Assembly: GCF_900102105.1 (NCBI RefSeq)
Contig: NZ_FNBB01000008.1
Coordinates: 62,001 to 126,000 of the forward strand
Direction of reading: 5' to 3'
Origin: Agrobacterium pusense
GTDB taxonomy: Bacteria; Pseudomonadota; Alphaproteobacteria; Rhizobiales; Rhizobiaceae
Length of the DNA: 64,000 nt
The notes beneath the pieces are model-generated. The model saw only the letters and a list, made by a program, of their open reading frames with translations, was not told the DNA's origin and ran no database searches. Position numbers and translations under genes: made by a program. Positions 1-9,418 of the stretch are shown here, piece by piece; position 1 is the first letter of the stretch; each line of letters begins with the position of its first letter.

Positions 1-511
1 TGCCCGCCGGAACACTGGCTGGGATAACGATCGTAAAATGAGGCATCAAGACCGACCTCCTCCAGCATCCGGAAAACCCGCGTCGCGCGTTCCTCGCGAG
101 AGCCGATGCCGTGCTGGGCAAGCGGTGCTTCCATGCTTTGCCCGATGCGCATACGGGGATCGAGTGCCGAATAGGGATCCTGAAACACCAGTTGCACGAC
201 CCGACGCATCCGCCGAAGCTCTTCGCCCTGGATTTGCAGTATATTATGATTACCGATGCTGACCTCGCCTTTCGTCGCGTTCGTCAGCCGCGTTATCAAT
301 CCGGCGACGGTGCTTTTGCCGCAGCCGGATTCGCCGACGAGGCCCAGAACCTCGCCTTCGCCGATCGTCAGCGACACGTCGTCAACGGATTTCACCACCC
401 GGTGACCAAAGCCTGATATGGGGTAATATTTGCAAAGATTTTTGGCAATCACATAGGGTCGGCTGTCGCTGCCGGCCGATGGCGTGGCCTGTTTCATCGT
501 TGGCGATAACA
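1..511 (-). CDS. Peptide/nickel-type ABC transporter ATP-binding protein, OppF/DppF-like (partial, 3' end outside window)
   Basis: Cytoplasmic ATPase that would energise the two permeases encoded upstream in the same operon. The frame opens with ATG at 511, preceded by a strong AAGGAGGTGAC Shine-Dalgarno that overlaps the end of the preceding ATPase gene. About 170 codons are visible: a Walker A GESGCGKST near residue 60, a Q-loop VFQDPYSALDP, and the stretch just before the ABC signature, where the window ends at CSGG. The Walker B and the C-terminal peptide-transporter extension lie outside. Pairing with OppD-like, DppC-like and DppB-like genes supports the call. The substrate cannot be deduced from an ATPase. 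Confidence 0.93.
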
Positions 512-523
512 TCGTCACCTCCT

Positions 524-1591
524 TCAGCACATTGCGTGGCCAGCATGATCATGGTTGACCTGCTCGTCACCGACTGCCCAGCACCGGGCCTTGCGTCCTT
601 CCGGCAGGGCATTCAGATTCGGTTCGGCTGCCATGCAGCGGCTGCCCATGCCGGCGGATTTGGCGAGCGCGCAGCGCGGGTGAAACCGGCAGCCGCAGGA
701 CATGTCGTGGGCCTGCGAACTGGAGCCGGGGATTGTCAGCAACTGCCCCTCGCCGTCAGTGGTCAGAAGCGAGCAGCTGATGAGCGCCTTGGTATAGGGA
801 TGCTGCGGCGCCTTGAGGATCGCCTGGGTGGGCCCTTCCTCCACGATGCGGCCGGCATACATGACCGCGATCCGGTCCGCGAATGCGGCGACAACCGAAA
901 GATCATGGGTGATGAGCAGCGTGGCCAGCCGGCGCTTGCGGCGCTCGTCATCGAGCAGGCGCAATATCTGTGCCTGAACGGTGACATCGAGCGCTGTCGT
1001 CGGCTCGTCGGCGATCAGCAGTTGCGGATTGCCCGAGAGTGCTGCGGCGATCATGACACGTTGCGCCATGCCGCCGGAAAGTTCGTGCGCGAAGCATTGC
1101 GCCCGTGCAGACGGATCGGGAATACCGACATCGGACAGAAGGCCGACGACCCGATTGAGAGCGGCGTGCCGGCTCATCTTGCGATGGACCCATAGCGGTT
1201 CGGCAACCTGCGTCCTCACCCGGCTGGTGGGATCCAGCATGGCCTGTGGCTGCTGAAACAGCATGCCGATATCTGCGCCGCGCAACGCGTCGAGTTCGGC
1301 GGATGACAGGGCGAGAATATCACGCCCGGCAAAGGAAATTCGGCCGGAGTTGATTTCCGCACCCTGTGGCAGGAGCCGCATCAGCGATAGCGCCGTCATG
1401 CTCTTGCCGGATCCGGACTCGCCGACGAGAGCGACAACTTCCCCGGCATTGACGGAAAGCGTCAGCCCGGAGATGACGAATTTCCGGCCATGTTGCGCCG
1501 GCACCGAAACGTGCAGGTCCTCAATTTCCAGAAGCGGTGCGCATTCGGAAGACATGGCCGTGCTGGCATGGGTGTGTCCTTCGATATTCAT
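524..1591 (-). CDS. Peptide/nickel-type ABC transporter ATP-binding protein, OppD/DppD-like
   Basis: Second ATPase of the importer, 355 aa. Visible motifs are Walker A GESGSGKS (about residues 56-63), Q-loop LFQQPQAMLDP, signature LSGGMAQR, Walker B LLIADEPTTALD, switch His in ITHDLS, and the Cys-rich C-terminal oligopeptide-transporter extension (CGCRFHPRC). Length is usual for OppD/DppD. The start has an AAGGGGAA ribosome site. A second ATG at codon 13 is possible. It follows the permease C gene after a 139-bp gap without other features and ends 12 bp before the next ATPase, so it is co-transcribed with it. Confidence 0.95.
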   Translation of the reverse strand: MNIEGHTHASTAMSSECAPLLEIEDLHVSVPAQHGRKFVISGLTLSVNAGEVVALVGESGSGKSMTALSLMRLLPQGAEINSGRISFAGRDILALSSAELDALRGADIGMLFQQPQAMLDPTSRVRTQVAEPLWVHRKMSRHAALNRVVGLLSDVGIPDPSARAQCFAHELSGGMAQRVMIAAALSGNPQLLIADEPTTALDVTVQAQILRLLDDERRKRRLATLLITHDLSVVAAFADRIAVMYAGRIVEEGPTQAILKAPQHPYTKALISCSLLTTDGEGQLLTIPGSSSQAHDMSCGCRFHPRCALAKSAGMGSRCMAAEPNLNALPEGRKARCWAVGDEQVNHDHAGHAMC

Positions 1592-1730
1592 AAGAGTTCC
1601 CCTTATTTTTATTGAATCGGAGGCATTTACGGATTTTCATGCGGCTTCAGACGATATTACTCTCCTTCATTGTCCGTGGCGTCATCTATGTTTGACGGCA
1701 GTCAAATCGACCATTGCCCCTTCGCGGGCG

Positions 1731-2630
1731 TCAATGACCGCTCGTTTTCTTGGTTTCAAGGTTGAGGCCATGGCCGATCCAGGTCACGCTGAGCGCCGCC
1801 AGGAAAATCGCCAGACCCGGTGCGATAACCAGAACGGGCATGCGTTCGGCGTAGGCCTGCGCATCGGACAGCATCAGCGCCCAGTCGGCGGCCGGCGGCT
1901 GTACGCCGAGCCCCAGAAATGACAGTCCGCCCACCGTGATCAGCTTGTGGCCGAACCGCAGGAACGCGACAGCGGCAATGGGCCAGATCGTGTTGGGAAT
2001 AATATGCCGGAAGATGATGAAGCTCCGCGTACATCCAAGCACCTCTGCCGCGCGGATATATTCACGGGAATTGATCGAAAGCGTCAGTCCCCGTGCCAGC
2101 CGTGCGAAAGGCGTCCAGCCAACGATGGTCAGCGAGGCGATCAGTGTGCCGTATCCGGGCCCGAAGATGGCGACGAGGAAAATCGCGATCACGACATCTG
2201 GTATGGCTATGAGCAGGTCCACGATGCGCATCAAAATCTGATCGACTATGCCGCGGCTGCGGCCGCTGACGATGCCGATCAAGGCTCCTATCACGACCGA
2301 GAGAATGACGGTGATCGCGGCGATGGTGACCGTGAAACGGCCGCCTATGAGCAGACGGCTGAGCACATCACGCCCCAGATGGTCCGTTCCGAGCCAATGG
2401 GCGGCGCTCGGCGCGTTCAGCCGCAGGCGAAGGTTCTGCTGCGCCGGATTATAAGGCGAAATCCACGGCGCAATGATGAGCAGCAGGATGATGGCGAGAA
2501 AGATCGCCGATCCCGCATAGAAGGTCCAGTGCCGCCGGCGAATGAAATCCGTGAACCGGTTGAGTGTCGAGGGGCGTCTGGGCGCGGTCATCGTCATGGC
2601 GGCAGCCTGTGGAAAGTGACTAATGGTCAT
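1731..2630 (-). CDS. Peptide/nickel-type ABC transporter permease, DppC/OppC-like
   Basis: Inner membrane permease, 299 aa, with an N-terminal cytoplasmic segment, a first membrane helix near residues 35-55 and the DppC-specific domain containing LGTDHLGRDVLSRLL. The EAA loop typical of binding-protein-dependent importers is present (EYIRAAEVLGCTRSFIIFRHIIPN). It starts 11 bp inside the end of the upstream permease gene, with a GAGG ribosome site, so the two are translationally coupled. Family and partner are clear. Substrate (peptide, opine, metal chelate) is not. Confidence 0.95.
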   Translation of the reverse strand: MTISHFPQAAAMTMTAPRRPSTLNRFTDFIRRRHWTFYAGSAIFLAIILLLIIAPWISPYNPAQQNLRLRLNAPSAAHWLGTDHLGRDVLSRLLIGGRFTVTIAAITVILSVVIGALIGIVSGRSRGIVDQILMRIVDLLIAIPDVVIAIFLVAIFGPGYGTLIASLTIVGWTPFARLARGLTLSINSREYIRAAEVLGCTRSFIIFRHIIPNTIWPIAAVAFLRFGHKLITVGGLSFLGLGVQPPAADWALMLSDAQAYAERMPVLVIAPGLAIFLAALSVTWIGHGLNLETKKTSGH

Positions 2631-3564
2631 GGCGACCTCGCATTGCCGGATTGATCAGGACATAGAAGCTGTCGGCCAGGGTATTGATCAGGATGGAAAG
2701 CGCGACGATGCAGATGAAGCCGCCCTGCAGCATCGGGATGTCGCGGTTGACCACCGCATCGTAGAGAAGCCGACCCATTCCGGGGATGGCGAAGATCACC
2801 TCCACCACCACCGATCCGCCCAGCAGCCCCGCAAGCCACAGGGCAAAAAACGTGACTACCGGAAGCGAGCCGTTGCGGATGCCGTGCCGCATGACCGTGC
2901 CATGCATGCCCAGCCCGCGGCTGCGCGCCGCCGTGATATAAGGGGCGCGTAAAACTTCGGCCATCGCCGCGCGCGTCACCTGCGTGAAATAGGCGAGCGG
3001 TCGCAGGGTCAGCGTCAGCGCAGGAAGGACCAGCGAACGCCAGCTGTCCCATCCCGCGGAGGGCAGCCAGCCAAGATAGAGGGCAAAGACGAGCGCAGAC
3101 ATGGGCGCGAACCAGTATTCGGGCGTGGCGACGAAGGTCTGGATCATCAGCGTCGCGAAATTGTCCAGCCGTCCGCCGGGACGCATTGCGGCCAGCGTGC
3201 CGAGCGGCAGGGCAACGGCCACCGCTATTGCCAGCGCCGTCAGCGCCAGTGTCACCGACACGCCGAGGGAACGCAAAAGCTCACCGGCGACGGGTTGGCT
3301 GCTGGTGAAGGAGAAGCCAAGGTCACCGCGTAACGCGTTCGACAGCCAGGCGAAATATTGCACATAGAGCGGACGGTCGAGCCCGAGGCTGGTTCTCAGC
3401 GCTTCAACGGCGTGTGGATCAAGCGCCGTATCGCGCATGCGCGAAAACAGGATGGTACGGGCCGGATCGCCACCGGCCATATAGGGCAAAAGAAACGCGA
3501 TGACGGAGACGATCGCCAACATCAGGCACAGGATAAGGAACCGCTGTAATATCTGTATCCACAT
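2620..3564 (-). CDS. Peptide/nickel-type ABC transporter permease, DppB/OppB-like
   Basis: Inner membrane permease, 314 aa, first gene of the visible transporter operon. It has the DppB layout: an N-terminal helix, a periplasmic loop with the conserved LGLDRPLYVQYFAWL segment, then a multi-helix domain with the EAA motif PYITAARSRGLG followed by RHGIRNGSLP. An AAGGAGAT ribosome site precedes the ATG. No periplasmic binding-protein gene lies upstream: the next gene is the copper regulator, ending 68 bp before. The binding protein may lie beyond the left edge or elsewhere. Confidence 0.95.
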   Translation of the reverse strand: MWIQILQRFLILCLMLAIVSVIAFLLPYMAGGDPARTILFSRMRDTALDPHAVEALRTSLGLDRPLYVQYFAWLSNALRGDLGFSFTSSQPVAGELLRSLGVSVTLALTALAIAVAVALPLGTLAAMRPGGRLDNFATLMIQTFVATPEYWFAPMSALVFALYLGWLPSAGWDSWRSLVLPALTLTLRPLAYFTQVTRAAMAEVLRAPYITAARSRGLGMHGTVMRHGIRNGSLPVVTFFALWLAGLLGGSVVVEVIFAIPGMGRLLYDAVVNRDIPMLQGGFICIVALSILINTLADSFYVLINPAMRGRHDH

Positions 3565-3631
3565 GGCTGATCTCCTTCACCGCATTGGCATTTTTACCGC
3601 AATCGACGACGTCCACGATTGGAACGGCCGC

Positions 3632-4120
3632 TCATTTCGCAAGGCGCTGTAGTTCCGCTACCGGGCCGGACGTGCCCTTCAACATGCCCGACCGTTTCGG
3701 CACCACCGCCGCCGGGATGAAATCGGGATCTTCCGATTGTGCCAGATCCTGAATGATCGGACACTCCGGCTCGCCATTATCCGGGCAATAGGTCGCCAGA
3801 TGGCGGAGCGTATCGGCCATGTCGCGAAGCGTTTGCATCTTGGCTTCGAGATCGACGACGTGTTCCATGACGATGCGTTTGACGTCGCAGGAGGCGCCGC
3901 CGGGATCACGCCACAAGGTCATGAGCTGCCTTATCTTTTCGATTGAAAAACCGAGGTCGCGGCCGCGCCTTATAAAGCGCAGTGTTTCCAGATCATTGGC
4001 CGTATAGACCCGGTAGCCGGAATCGGTGCGGGTCGCCGATTTGATCAGGCCGATCGTCTCGTAATGTCTGATCATCTTTGCAGAAACGCCGGATGCGGTA
4101 GCGGCTGTGCCGATGTTCAT
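3632..4120 (-). CDS. cueR: Cu(I)-responsive MerR-family regulator CueR/HmrR
   Basis: 162-aa MerR-family activator that bends long-spacer promoters when it binds monovalent coinage metal ions. The N-terminal winged helix (residues 1-70) reads IGTAATASGVSAKMIRHYE. The metal site matches E. coli CueR residue for residue: Cys112 and Cys120 in the loop CPDNGEPEC, and Ser77 at the position that is Cys in divalent-ion sensors. Selectivity for Cu+, Ag+ or Au+ is therefore likely. It is the last gene of copA-ferredoxin-cueR (11 bp after the ferredoxin), so it probably controls its own operon. The C-terminal tail is longer than in E. coli. Rhizobial homologues are called HmrR. Confidence 0.93.
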   Translation of the reverse strand: MNIGTAATASGVSAKMIRHYETIGLIKSATRTDSGYRVYTANDLETLRFIRRGRDLGFSIEKIRQLMTLWRDPGGASCDVKRIVMEHVVDLEAKMQTLRDMADTLRHLATYCPDNGEPECPIIQDLAQSEDPDFIPAAVVPKRSGMLKGTSGPVAELQRLAK

Positions 4121-4131
4121 GGATCCTGCTC

Positions 4132-4467
4132 CTATCTTTCCGGGGTGGACAACAGATCTGCATCACTGTCGGAGAGCGCGTCAGCGCCATTCAGCCAGCC
4201 GATCGCCACGTCGCTTAATGGTATGGCTCGGCATGCAAGCGTCAGGCCATCTGCTTTCTCTTCCTCAGTCAGCGAAAAAGGCGTGTGCTTGAGAAGGTCG
4301 ACCTCACCGGAGATCAGCCTCGACTTGCAGGCCCCACAGCGGCCCATGCGACAGCCGTGCGGGTAAGCGATGCCTGCTGCCAGGGCGGCCTGAAGGACAG
4401 TCTCGCCCTCCGCCACCGCGATGCTGCGATCAATCTGCGGCAAGTGGATGGACCGGGGGAGCGCCAT
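4132..4467 (-). CDS. Plant-type [2Fe-2S] ferredoxin within the copper operon
   Basis: 111-aa small electron carrier. The cluster ligands are visible as Cys39, Cys44, Cys47 (C-x4-C-x2-C) and Cys79, the plant-type ferredoxin pattern, inside a beta-grasp sequence starting with IHLPQIDRSIAVAEGETVLQ. No fused reductase domain is seen. It starts 11 bp after the copA stop and ends 11 bp before cueR, so it is made whenever copper export is induced. Its job in copper handling is not known to me. Possible roles are reduction of Cu(II) to the exported Cu(I), or replacing an iron-sulphur protein damaged by copper. Both are inferences. Confidence 0.9.
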   Translation of the reverse strand: MALPRSIHLPQIDRSIAVAEGETVLQAALAAGIAYPHGCRMGRCGACKSRLISGEVDLLKHTPFSLTEEEKADGLTLACRAIPLSDVAIGWLNGADALSDSDADLLSTPER

Positions 4468-4478
4468 TGTGTCCCCTC

Positions 4479-6983
4479 CTATTCCGCTGCTGCGAGCTGC
4501 AAGCCCGCGGGTCTGTCCGTGAGCGGCGCACGGAAGCTTTTCAGGCGCAGCGCGTTCGTCAGGACGAAGACGCTGGAAAGTGCCATTGCGCCGGCAGCAA
4601 GGACGGGTGACAGCAACACGCCGTTGACAGGATACAATATTCCGGCCGCCACGGGAACGAGCGCGGCGTTGTAAGCGAAGGCCCAGAACAGGTTCTGGCC
4701 GATATTGCGGATCGTGGCCTTGGACAGGGCGATGGCATTGGCCACACCGCGCAGATCGCCCGACATCAGCACCACATCGGCGCTCTCAATCGCGACATCC
4801 GTGCCCGTTCCGATGGCGAGGCCGACATCGGCTGCCGCAAGCGCCGGTGCATCGTTGATGCCATCGCCTACGAAGGCGACCCGGCGCCCACCGGTGGCAA
4901 GCCTTTTGACGGCTTCCACCTTGCCGTCCGGCAGCACTTCCGCCACCACCTCGTCAATGCCGAGGCGACGGGCGATGGCCTCTGCGGTGCGGCGATTGTC
5001 ACCCGTGATCATCGTGACCTTGAGGCCGAGCGCATGCAGCGCCGCGATCGCCTCCGGGGTCGTCTGCTTCACCGGATCGGCCACTGCGATAATCGCGGCC
5101 AGCCTGCCGTCGACTGCAGCATAAAGCGGCGACTGCCCTTCCCTGCCCAGCCGGTCTGCTTCATGCGCAAACATCGCAGTATCGTAACCGAGCTTCGCCA
5201 TGAACCGGTCCGCGCCCGCTTCAACCCTGCGCCCTTCAACCACCGCCGCCACGCCAAAACCCGGCGTTGCCTCGAAACCTTCCGCATCGGCAAGCGCCAG
5301 GCCGCCATGTTTCGCGGCTTCGACGATCGCCTCCGCAATCGGGTGTTCGGATCGGCTTTCGAGGGATGCCACAAGGCGCAGCACCTCATCGGCACCGAAG
5401 CCCTCGGTCGTTGTAAAATGCACCAGTTTCGGCCTGCCGAGCGTCAACGTGCCGGTCTTGTCGACGGCGATCACCTCGGCATCGCGGAGCGTCTGCAACG
5501 CATCGCCGCGCCGGAACAGCACGCCCATCTCGGCGGCGCGGCCAGTGCCGACCATGATCGAGGTAGGCGTGGCAAGGCCCATGGCACAGGGACAGGCGAT
5601 GATGAGAACCGCAACCGCATTGACGAGCGCGAAGGTCAGAGCCGGATCCGGGCCGAAGAAGAACCACACGAGGAAGGTGGCGGCTGCGGCCAGCATCACC
5701 GCCGGCACGAACCAGTTGGTGACCTTGTCGACCAGCGCCTGAATGGGCAGCTTGTCGGCCTGTGCTTCCTCGACCATGCGGATGATCTGGGCGATCAGCG
5801 TATCGGCACCCACCTTGGTGGCGCGGAAGGTGAAAGAGCCGTTGCGGTTCACCGTACCGCCCACGACCTCGGAACCCGCCGTTTTCGTAACCGGAACGGG
5901 TTCGCCGGTTATCATTGATTCATCGACATAGGACGAGCCACTGAGGATCACGCCATCGACCGGCACTTTCTCGCCAGGACGGACAATGATCACATCACCG
6001 GCGCGCACATCCTGCAACGGCACATCCACGGTTTCGCCGTCGCGTAACACCCGCGCCGACTTGGCCTGCAACCCGAGCAATCGCTTTATCGCCTCGCTGG
6101 TGCGGCCTTTGGCGCGCGCTTCAAGGAACCGGCCAAGGAGGATGAGCGTGACGATGACAGCAGCGGCCTCGTAATAGACATTCGCCGTGCCGCGCGGCAA
6201 TATTTCGGGCAGGAAGGTTGCGACAACCGAAAATCCCCAGGCGGCGGCGGTGCCCAACACGACAAGCGAGTTCATATCCGGCGCGAGCCGCAGAAGTGCG
6301 GGTACGCCTTTTTTGAAGAAACGCAGACCCGGTCCAAAGAGTACCAGCGTCGTCAGAACGAATTGCAGATACCAGCTTTCCCGCATGCCGACCGTTTCCA
6401 TCACGATGTCGTGGATCGCGGGGACAAGATGCGAGCCCATTTCAAGAACGAAGACTGGCAGGGTCAAAGCAGCGGCCACGACCAGGTTGATTTTCAGGCT
6501 GCGCAACTCCACGGCGCGTCGGTCCTGCTCCACTTCGCCGGCCCTGTCGGCGACGATTTCCTTCGCCGTGTAACCCGCCCGTCTGATCGCCTCCCCCAAG
6601 GTGGCGGTAGAAGCGGCATTGCCGGCGACGCGGATGGTGGCGCGCTCGGTCGTCAGGTTGACGCTCGCTTCCGAAACACCGGAAACAGCCTTCAGGGCCT
6701 TTTCAACACGGCCCACACAGGAGGCGCATGTCATGCCCTGAATATCAAGCTCTATGGTTCTTTCTTCGACCCCATAGCCGGCATTCCGCACCGCCGCGAT
6801 CACGGCCGGCACGTCGGGCGATCCGGAAAAAGAGATGTCAGCGCGTTCCGTCGCAAGATTGACCGAAGCCTTGAGAACCCCGGGTACCCTGGCGATCGCC
6901 TTTTCAACGCGGCCGACGCAGGAGGCGCATGTCATGCCATCGATCGCAATCTGATGGCTCGCCCGGATCTCCATTTGTGACAT
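4479..6983 (-). CDS. copA: Cu(I)-translocating P1B-type ATPase CopA/ActP
   Basis: 834-aa inner membrane pump exporting Cu(I) from the cytoplasm. Two N-terminal heavy-metal-binding domains each carry GMTCASC (Cys19/Cys22 and Cys86/Cys89). The core has the membrane copper site CPC in [12 protein letters not shown], the phosphorylated Asp in DKTGTLTLG, and the hinge [16 protein letters not shown]. Two metal-binding domains is the common arrangement for bacterial CopA. I chose ATG at 6983. An ATG at 7031 in the same frame would lie upstream of the predicted transcription start, inside the CueR promoter, whereas 6983 has a GAGGGG ribosome site and a leader of about 25 nt. Confidence 0.96.
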   Translation of the reverse strand: MSQMEIRASHQIAIDGMTCASCVGRVEKAIARVPGVLKASVNLATERADISFSGSPDVPAVIAAVRNAGYGVEERTIELDIQGMTCASCVGRVEKALKAVSGVSEASVNLTTERATIRVAGNAASTATLGEAIRRAGYTAKEIVADRAGEVEQDRRAVELRSLKINLVVAAALTLPVFVLEMGSHLVPAIHDIVMETVGMRESWYLQFVLTTLVLFGPGLRFFKKGVPALLRLAPDMNSLVVLGTAAAWGFSVVATFLPEILPRGTANVYYEAAAVIVTLILLGRFLEARAKGRTSEAIKRLLGLQAKSARVLRDGETVDVPLQDVRAGDVIIVRPGEKVPVDGVILSGSSYVDESMITGEPVPVTKTAGSEVVGGTVNRNGSFTFRATKVGADTLIAQIIRMVEEAQADKLPIQALVDKVTNWFVPAVMLAAAATFLVWFFFGPDPALTFALVNAVAVLIIACPCAMGLATPTSIMVGTGRAAEMGVLFRRGDALQTLRDAEVIAVDKTGTLTLGRPKLVHFTTTEGFGADEVLRLVASLESRSEHPIAEAIVEAAKHGGLALADAEGFEATPGFGVAAVVEGRRVEAGADRFMAKLGYDTAMFAHEADRLGREGQSPLYAAVDGRLAAIIAVADPVKQTTPEAIAALHALGLKVTMITGDNRRTAEAIARRLGIDEVVAEVLPDGKVEAVKRLATGGRRVAFVGDGINDAPALAAADVGLAIGTGTDVAIESADVVLMSGDLRGVANAIALSKATIRNIGQNLFWAFAYNAALVPVAAGILYPVNGVLLSPVLAAGAMALSSVFVLTNALRLKSFRAPLTDRPAGLQLAAAE

Positions 6984-7014
6984 GCGTATGACCCCTCTTT
7001 TCTCATTTAAAAAA

Positions 7015-7045
7015 AAGATAGGGCTTCCCATCGTGGCAAGGTCAA
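7015..7045 (-). promoter_or_regulatory. CueR-type promoter of copA with 19-bp spacer
   Basis: Read on the minus strand, a -35 hexamer TTGACC (7040-7045) and a -10 hexamer TATCTT (7015-7020) are separated by 19 bp instead of 17. Between them is an imperfect dyad, ACCTTGCC then GGGAAGC. This is the layout of promoters activated by MerR-family proteins, and -35 plus first half-site closely resemble the E. coli copA promoter. It lies directly upstream of copA, whose operon ends with cueR. The site is seen in the sequence. Binding is inferred. Confidence 0.88.
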
Positions 7046-7222
7046 TAGGTTCTTTCGGGTGATTTCAACGGAAAAATGCCGCCTGCGTGATCAAGCACAC
7101 TTTTAAGGCAATCCTGCGGATCTCAGCGCCAACCATGCCGAAAACCTGGAAAATTCGGCATAAAATCCTCCCAGACGCCGGGAAACCGCAGGGAAGCAAA
7201 AAAGAAAATTTAATCGGGGTTA

Positions 7223-7308
7223 TGGTGCGGACGGCGGGACTTGAACCCGCAAGACCAATGGTCGGCAGATTTTAAGTCTGCTGCGTCTACCGATTTCGCC
7301 ACGTCCGC
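7223..7308 (-). tRNA. tRNA-Leu (anticodon UAA)
   Basis: On the minus strand the sequence folds as a class II tRNA. The acceptor 5' GCGGACG pairs with 3' CGTCCGC, followed by discriminator A and an encoded CCA. The anticodon stem GCAGA/TCTGC encloses loop CTTAAAA, giving anticodon UAA. The T arm GCGGGTTCAAGTCCCGC is canonical, and a long variable arm is present as expected for leucine. Total length is 86 nt with CCA. It reads UUA and, by wobble, UUG codons, both rare in this high-GC sequence. Confidence 0.97.
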
Positions 7309-7444
7309 ATTGCGGCGCCATGAACCGTTTGGGGTCAAGTCGCTGCAAAAATGCTGTCATCGTTCAGGTGGCCGGCGCAAAGGCCGACCTTAAACACGAC
7401 CGCGCCTCATCTACACAGTCCGGGCCGTTTCGGTCAACGGGGCC

Positions 7445-8173
7445 TCAGCCACACCAGGACTGATTTTTTCCCGAGAGCGGATGGGCCAGACCTTCGCGCA
7501 CGAGCTGATCGGCGAAGGAGACGCCTGAACGCGAAAGGCGTGTCCGTTCCGTAGCTTGCCCGCCCGCAGCACCGGTAGATGCGACATCGAAGGCGCCGGC
7601 GTTCAGCATTTCGCGAAGCCTGACTTTCGCAATGAAACCGCGCTGGCGTTCTTCCATGCAGCGCGCCCGGTCGATCTGCGGAACCTCGATGCCGGCGAGC
7701 TGCATTTTGACGCCCTTCATCCAGAAGGTGTTGCCATCGGCCACACAATTGTTGAGGCCGGAGCGGCCGCAAAAGGCAAAAGTTCCGCTTTTTTCGCCGA
7801 GCGAGACCTTTTCGACTGACGGGCGGGTTTCCGGCAGGATAGCTGCGACCTTGTTCTGAGAGGCCGTAGGCGGCATGGCGATGGGGCGTGGCGGAACCGG
7901 TGCGTTGCCGGGCAGGACGGGGGCAGCAGGGCGCATGGCCGCGACTTTCTCGGAGGTAACCGCCTCGCGCTTGGCCGCCGTCGTGACTTTAGGAGCGTTG
8001 GCTGCCGAAGACGTCGCCTTTGCAACAGCCCGCTGCGGCAAAAGACTATCGCGATGTTCGTAGGCCTGAATGCCGCCGGCAACCACACCCAGCATCAGCA
8101 CCCAGGGCCAAACGCTACCGCCACTCGATTTCTTCGCCGTGCGGCGTCGCGCTGTCGATTTTCGGTTGCTCAC
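7445..8173 (-). CDS. Membrane-anchored staphylococcal-nuclease-like protein, probably catalytically dead
   Basis: 242 aa with GTG start and AAGGAG ribosome site. The N-terminus is basic (residues 1-16), followed by a single membrane helix (about 21-37), a long Ala/Pro-rich linker to about 120, then an SNase-like fold with DGNTFWMKGVKMQLAGIEVPQ. The catalytic positions of staphylococcal nuclease appear changed: the second Asp of DGD is Asn148, the Arg of the RLL strand is Gln158, and the Glu of DTPE is Gln166. Four Cys in the domain (135, 143, 174, and near the C-terminus) could form disulphides in the periplasm. A structural or binding role is more likely than nuclease activity. Family assignment is from sequence pattern only. 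Confidence 0.7.
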   Translation of the reverse strand: MSNRKSTARRRTAKKSSGGSVWPWVLMLGVVAGGIQAYEHRDSLLPQRAVAKATSSAANAPKVTTAAKREAVTSEKVAAMRPAAPVLPGNAPVPPRPIAMPPTASQNKVAAILPETRPSVEKVSLGEKSGTFAFCGRSGLNNCVADGNTFWMKGVKMQLAGIEVPQIDRARCMEERQRGFIAKVRLREMLNAGAFDVASTGAAGGQATERTRLSRSGVSFADQLVREGLAHPLSGKNQSWCG

Positions 8174-8257
8174 GGTCGGACTCCTTTTTACGGAGCCGCA
8201 TTATCGGCCAAAGGGGTTTCTGAAAGGTTGGCGTCCCGAAACAGCTGTGGAAAAGGT

Positions 8258-8791
8258 TTAGCGAACCTGATCCAGCAGGCGCTTGCATTCGAGCAGATCA
8301 AACAGGGCCTCCTGCAAAAGCGCCTGGTCATCCTTGCCAATGCCGGACTTGCCCACCGATATTTCAGCGTCGCTGCCGCCACCGCCAAAACCGAAAAACC
8401 GGCCGCTTGGCTTCGCCTTCGGACGGCCGACGACCTCATCGCCATCGGTATCGATAACCCGCGGCTCGTTGACTTCCTTTTCGCCGCTCGCCGCCATGAT
8501 GGCTTCCATGGTCGCGAGATCACCGGAGGCAATGGCAGCCACGAAGCGGTTGCCATTGGCTTTCAGCAGCTTCTGCACGCCCTTGATAGTGTAGCCATGG
8601 TCATAAAGAAGATGGCGTATGCCTTTCAGCAGGTCGATGTCATCAGGGCGGTAATAACGGCGGCCCCCGCCCCGTTTCATCGGCTTGATCTGCGGAAAGC
8701 GCGTTTCCCAGAAACGCAGCACATGCTGCGGCAGGTTCAGCTCATCCGCCACTTCACTGATCGTCCGAAACGCGTCGGGGCTTTTATCCAA
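8258..8791 (-). CDS. MerR-family transcriptional regulator next to ihfA
   Basis: 177-aa protein with an N-terminal MerR-type winged helix (residues 8-75): [19 protein letters not shown], then [19 protein letters not shown]. There is no metal-binding Cys pair and no ligand domain. The C-terminal half is low-complexity, with a Gly-rich FFGFGGGG patch and a short helical end ([16 protein letters not shown]). It lies downstream of ihfA on the same strand with a 276-bp gap in which I see no gene. The same pair is common in Rhizobiales, but the ligand and targets are not known to me. Confidence 0.85.
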   Translation of the reverse strand: MDKSPDAFRTISEVADELNLPQHVLRFWETRFPQIKPMKRGGGRRYYRPDDIDLLKGIRHLLYDHGYTIKGVQKLLKANGNRFVAAIASGDLATMEAIMAASGEKEVNEPRVIDTDGDEVVGRPKAKPSGRFFGFGGGGSDAEISVGKSGIGKDDQALLQEALFDLLECKRLLDQVR

Positions 8792-9067
8792 ATTTCCACT
8801 CCCATCCGAACCGGAGCGCCATGCATCCGGCCGGACACTGAACGAGAACGCTTTTCACCCGCCGGCCCGCATATCACGCAAGGTCAGGTCCGACCTTCGC
8901 GCCAACACCGGTTGCGGCAGGATACAAATCACTAAAATTGATTATGATGTGAGTCGACCGGATTTCAACGGCTTGCGCGTTGAAATTCAAGCATGTTCAC
9001 AGGAAGAATGGGAAAAAGGGCTTACGGAGGCGCAAAACCGCGCCATGGCGCTGCTTCGCGCGCAGGC

Positions 9068-9418
9068 TTACGTACCGGACTTCTGGCCCTTCTGCTTGGC
9101 TTTACGAGCGGTATGCGCTTTCAGAATGCGCTGCTTCAATACATTCGAAGCCTTGAAGGTCATGACGCGACGTGGGGAAATCGGAACTTCCTCCCCCGTC
9201 TTCGGGTTGCGGCCAATGCGCTCGTTCTTTTCCCTGATCTGAAACGTCGCGAAAGAGGAGAGCTTGACGACTTCGCCGCGGGTGATCGCGTTGCATATTT
9301 CGTCGATAATCGTTTCGACCAGCTCAGCGGATTCGGTGCGGGACAGCCCGACTTTACGAAACACAGATTCTGCAAGATCTGCGCGTGTCACTGTCTTCCC
9401 GGCCATTTTTCCCCACAA
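9068..9418 (-). CDS. ihfA: Integration host factor subunit alpha
   Basis: 116-aa DNA-bending protein of the HU/IHF family that works as a heterodimer with IhfB in promoter architecture, replication and recombination. The start [20 protein letters not shown] is typical of the alpha subunit. The DNA-intercalating beta arm holds the signature with [16 protein letters not shown]. The C-terminal tail is basic ([11 protein letters not shown]), longer than the 99-aa E. coli protein, as in other alphaproteobacteria. Upstream, 9419-9649 (231 bp, to the fabH stop) shows no gene. Confidence 0.95.
   Translation of the reverse strand: MWGKMAGKTVTRADLAESVFRKVGLSRTESAELVETIIDEICNAITRGEVVKLSSFATFQIREKNERIGRNPKTGEEVPISPRRVMTFKASNVLKQRILKAHTARKAKQKGQKSGT

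Noticed and set aside
6984-7031. Longer CopA start at 7031
   Set aside because: It would begin inside the -10/spacer of the CueR-type promoter, upstream of the expected transcription start.
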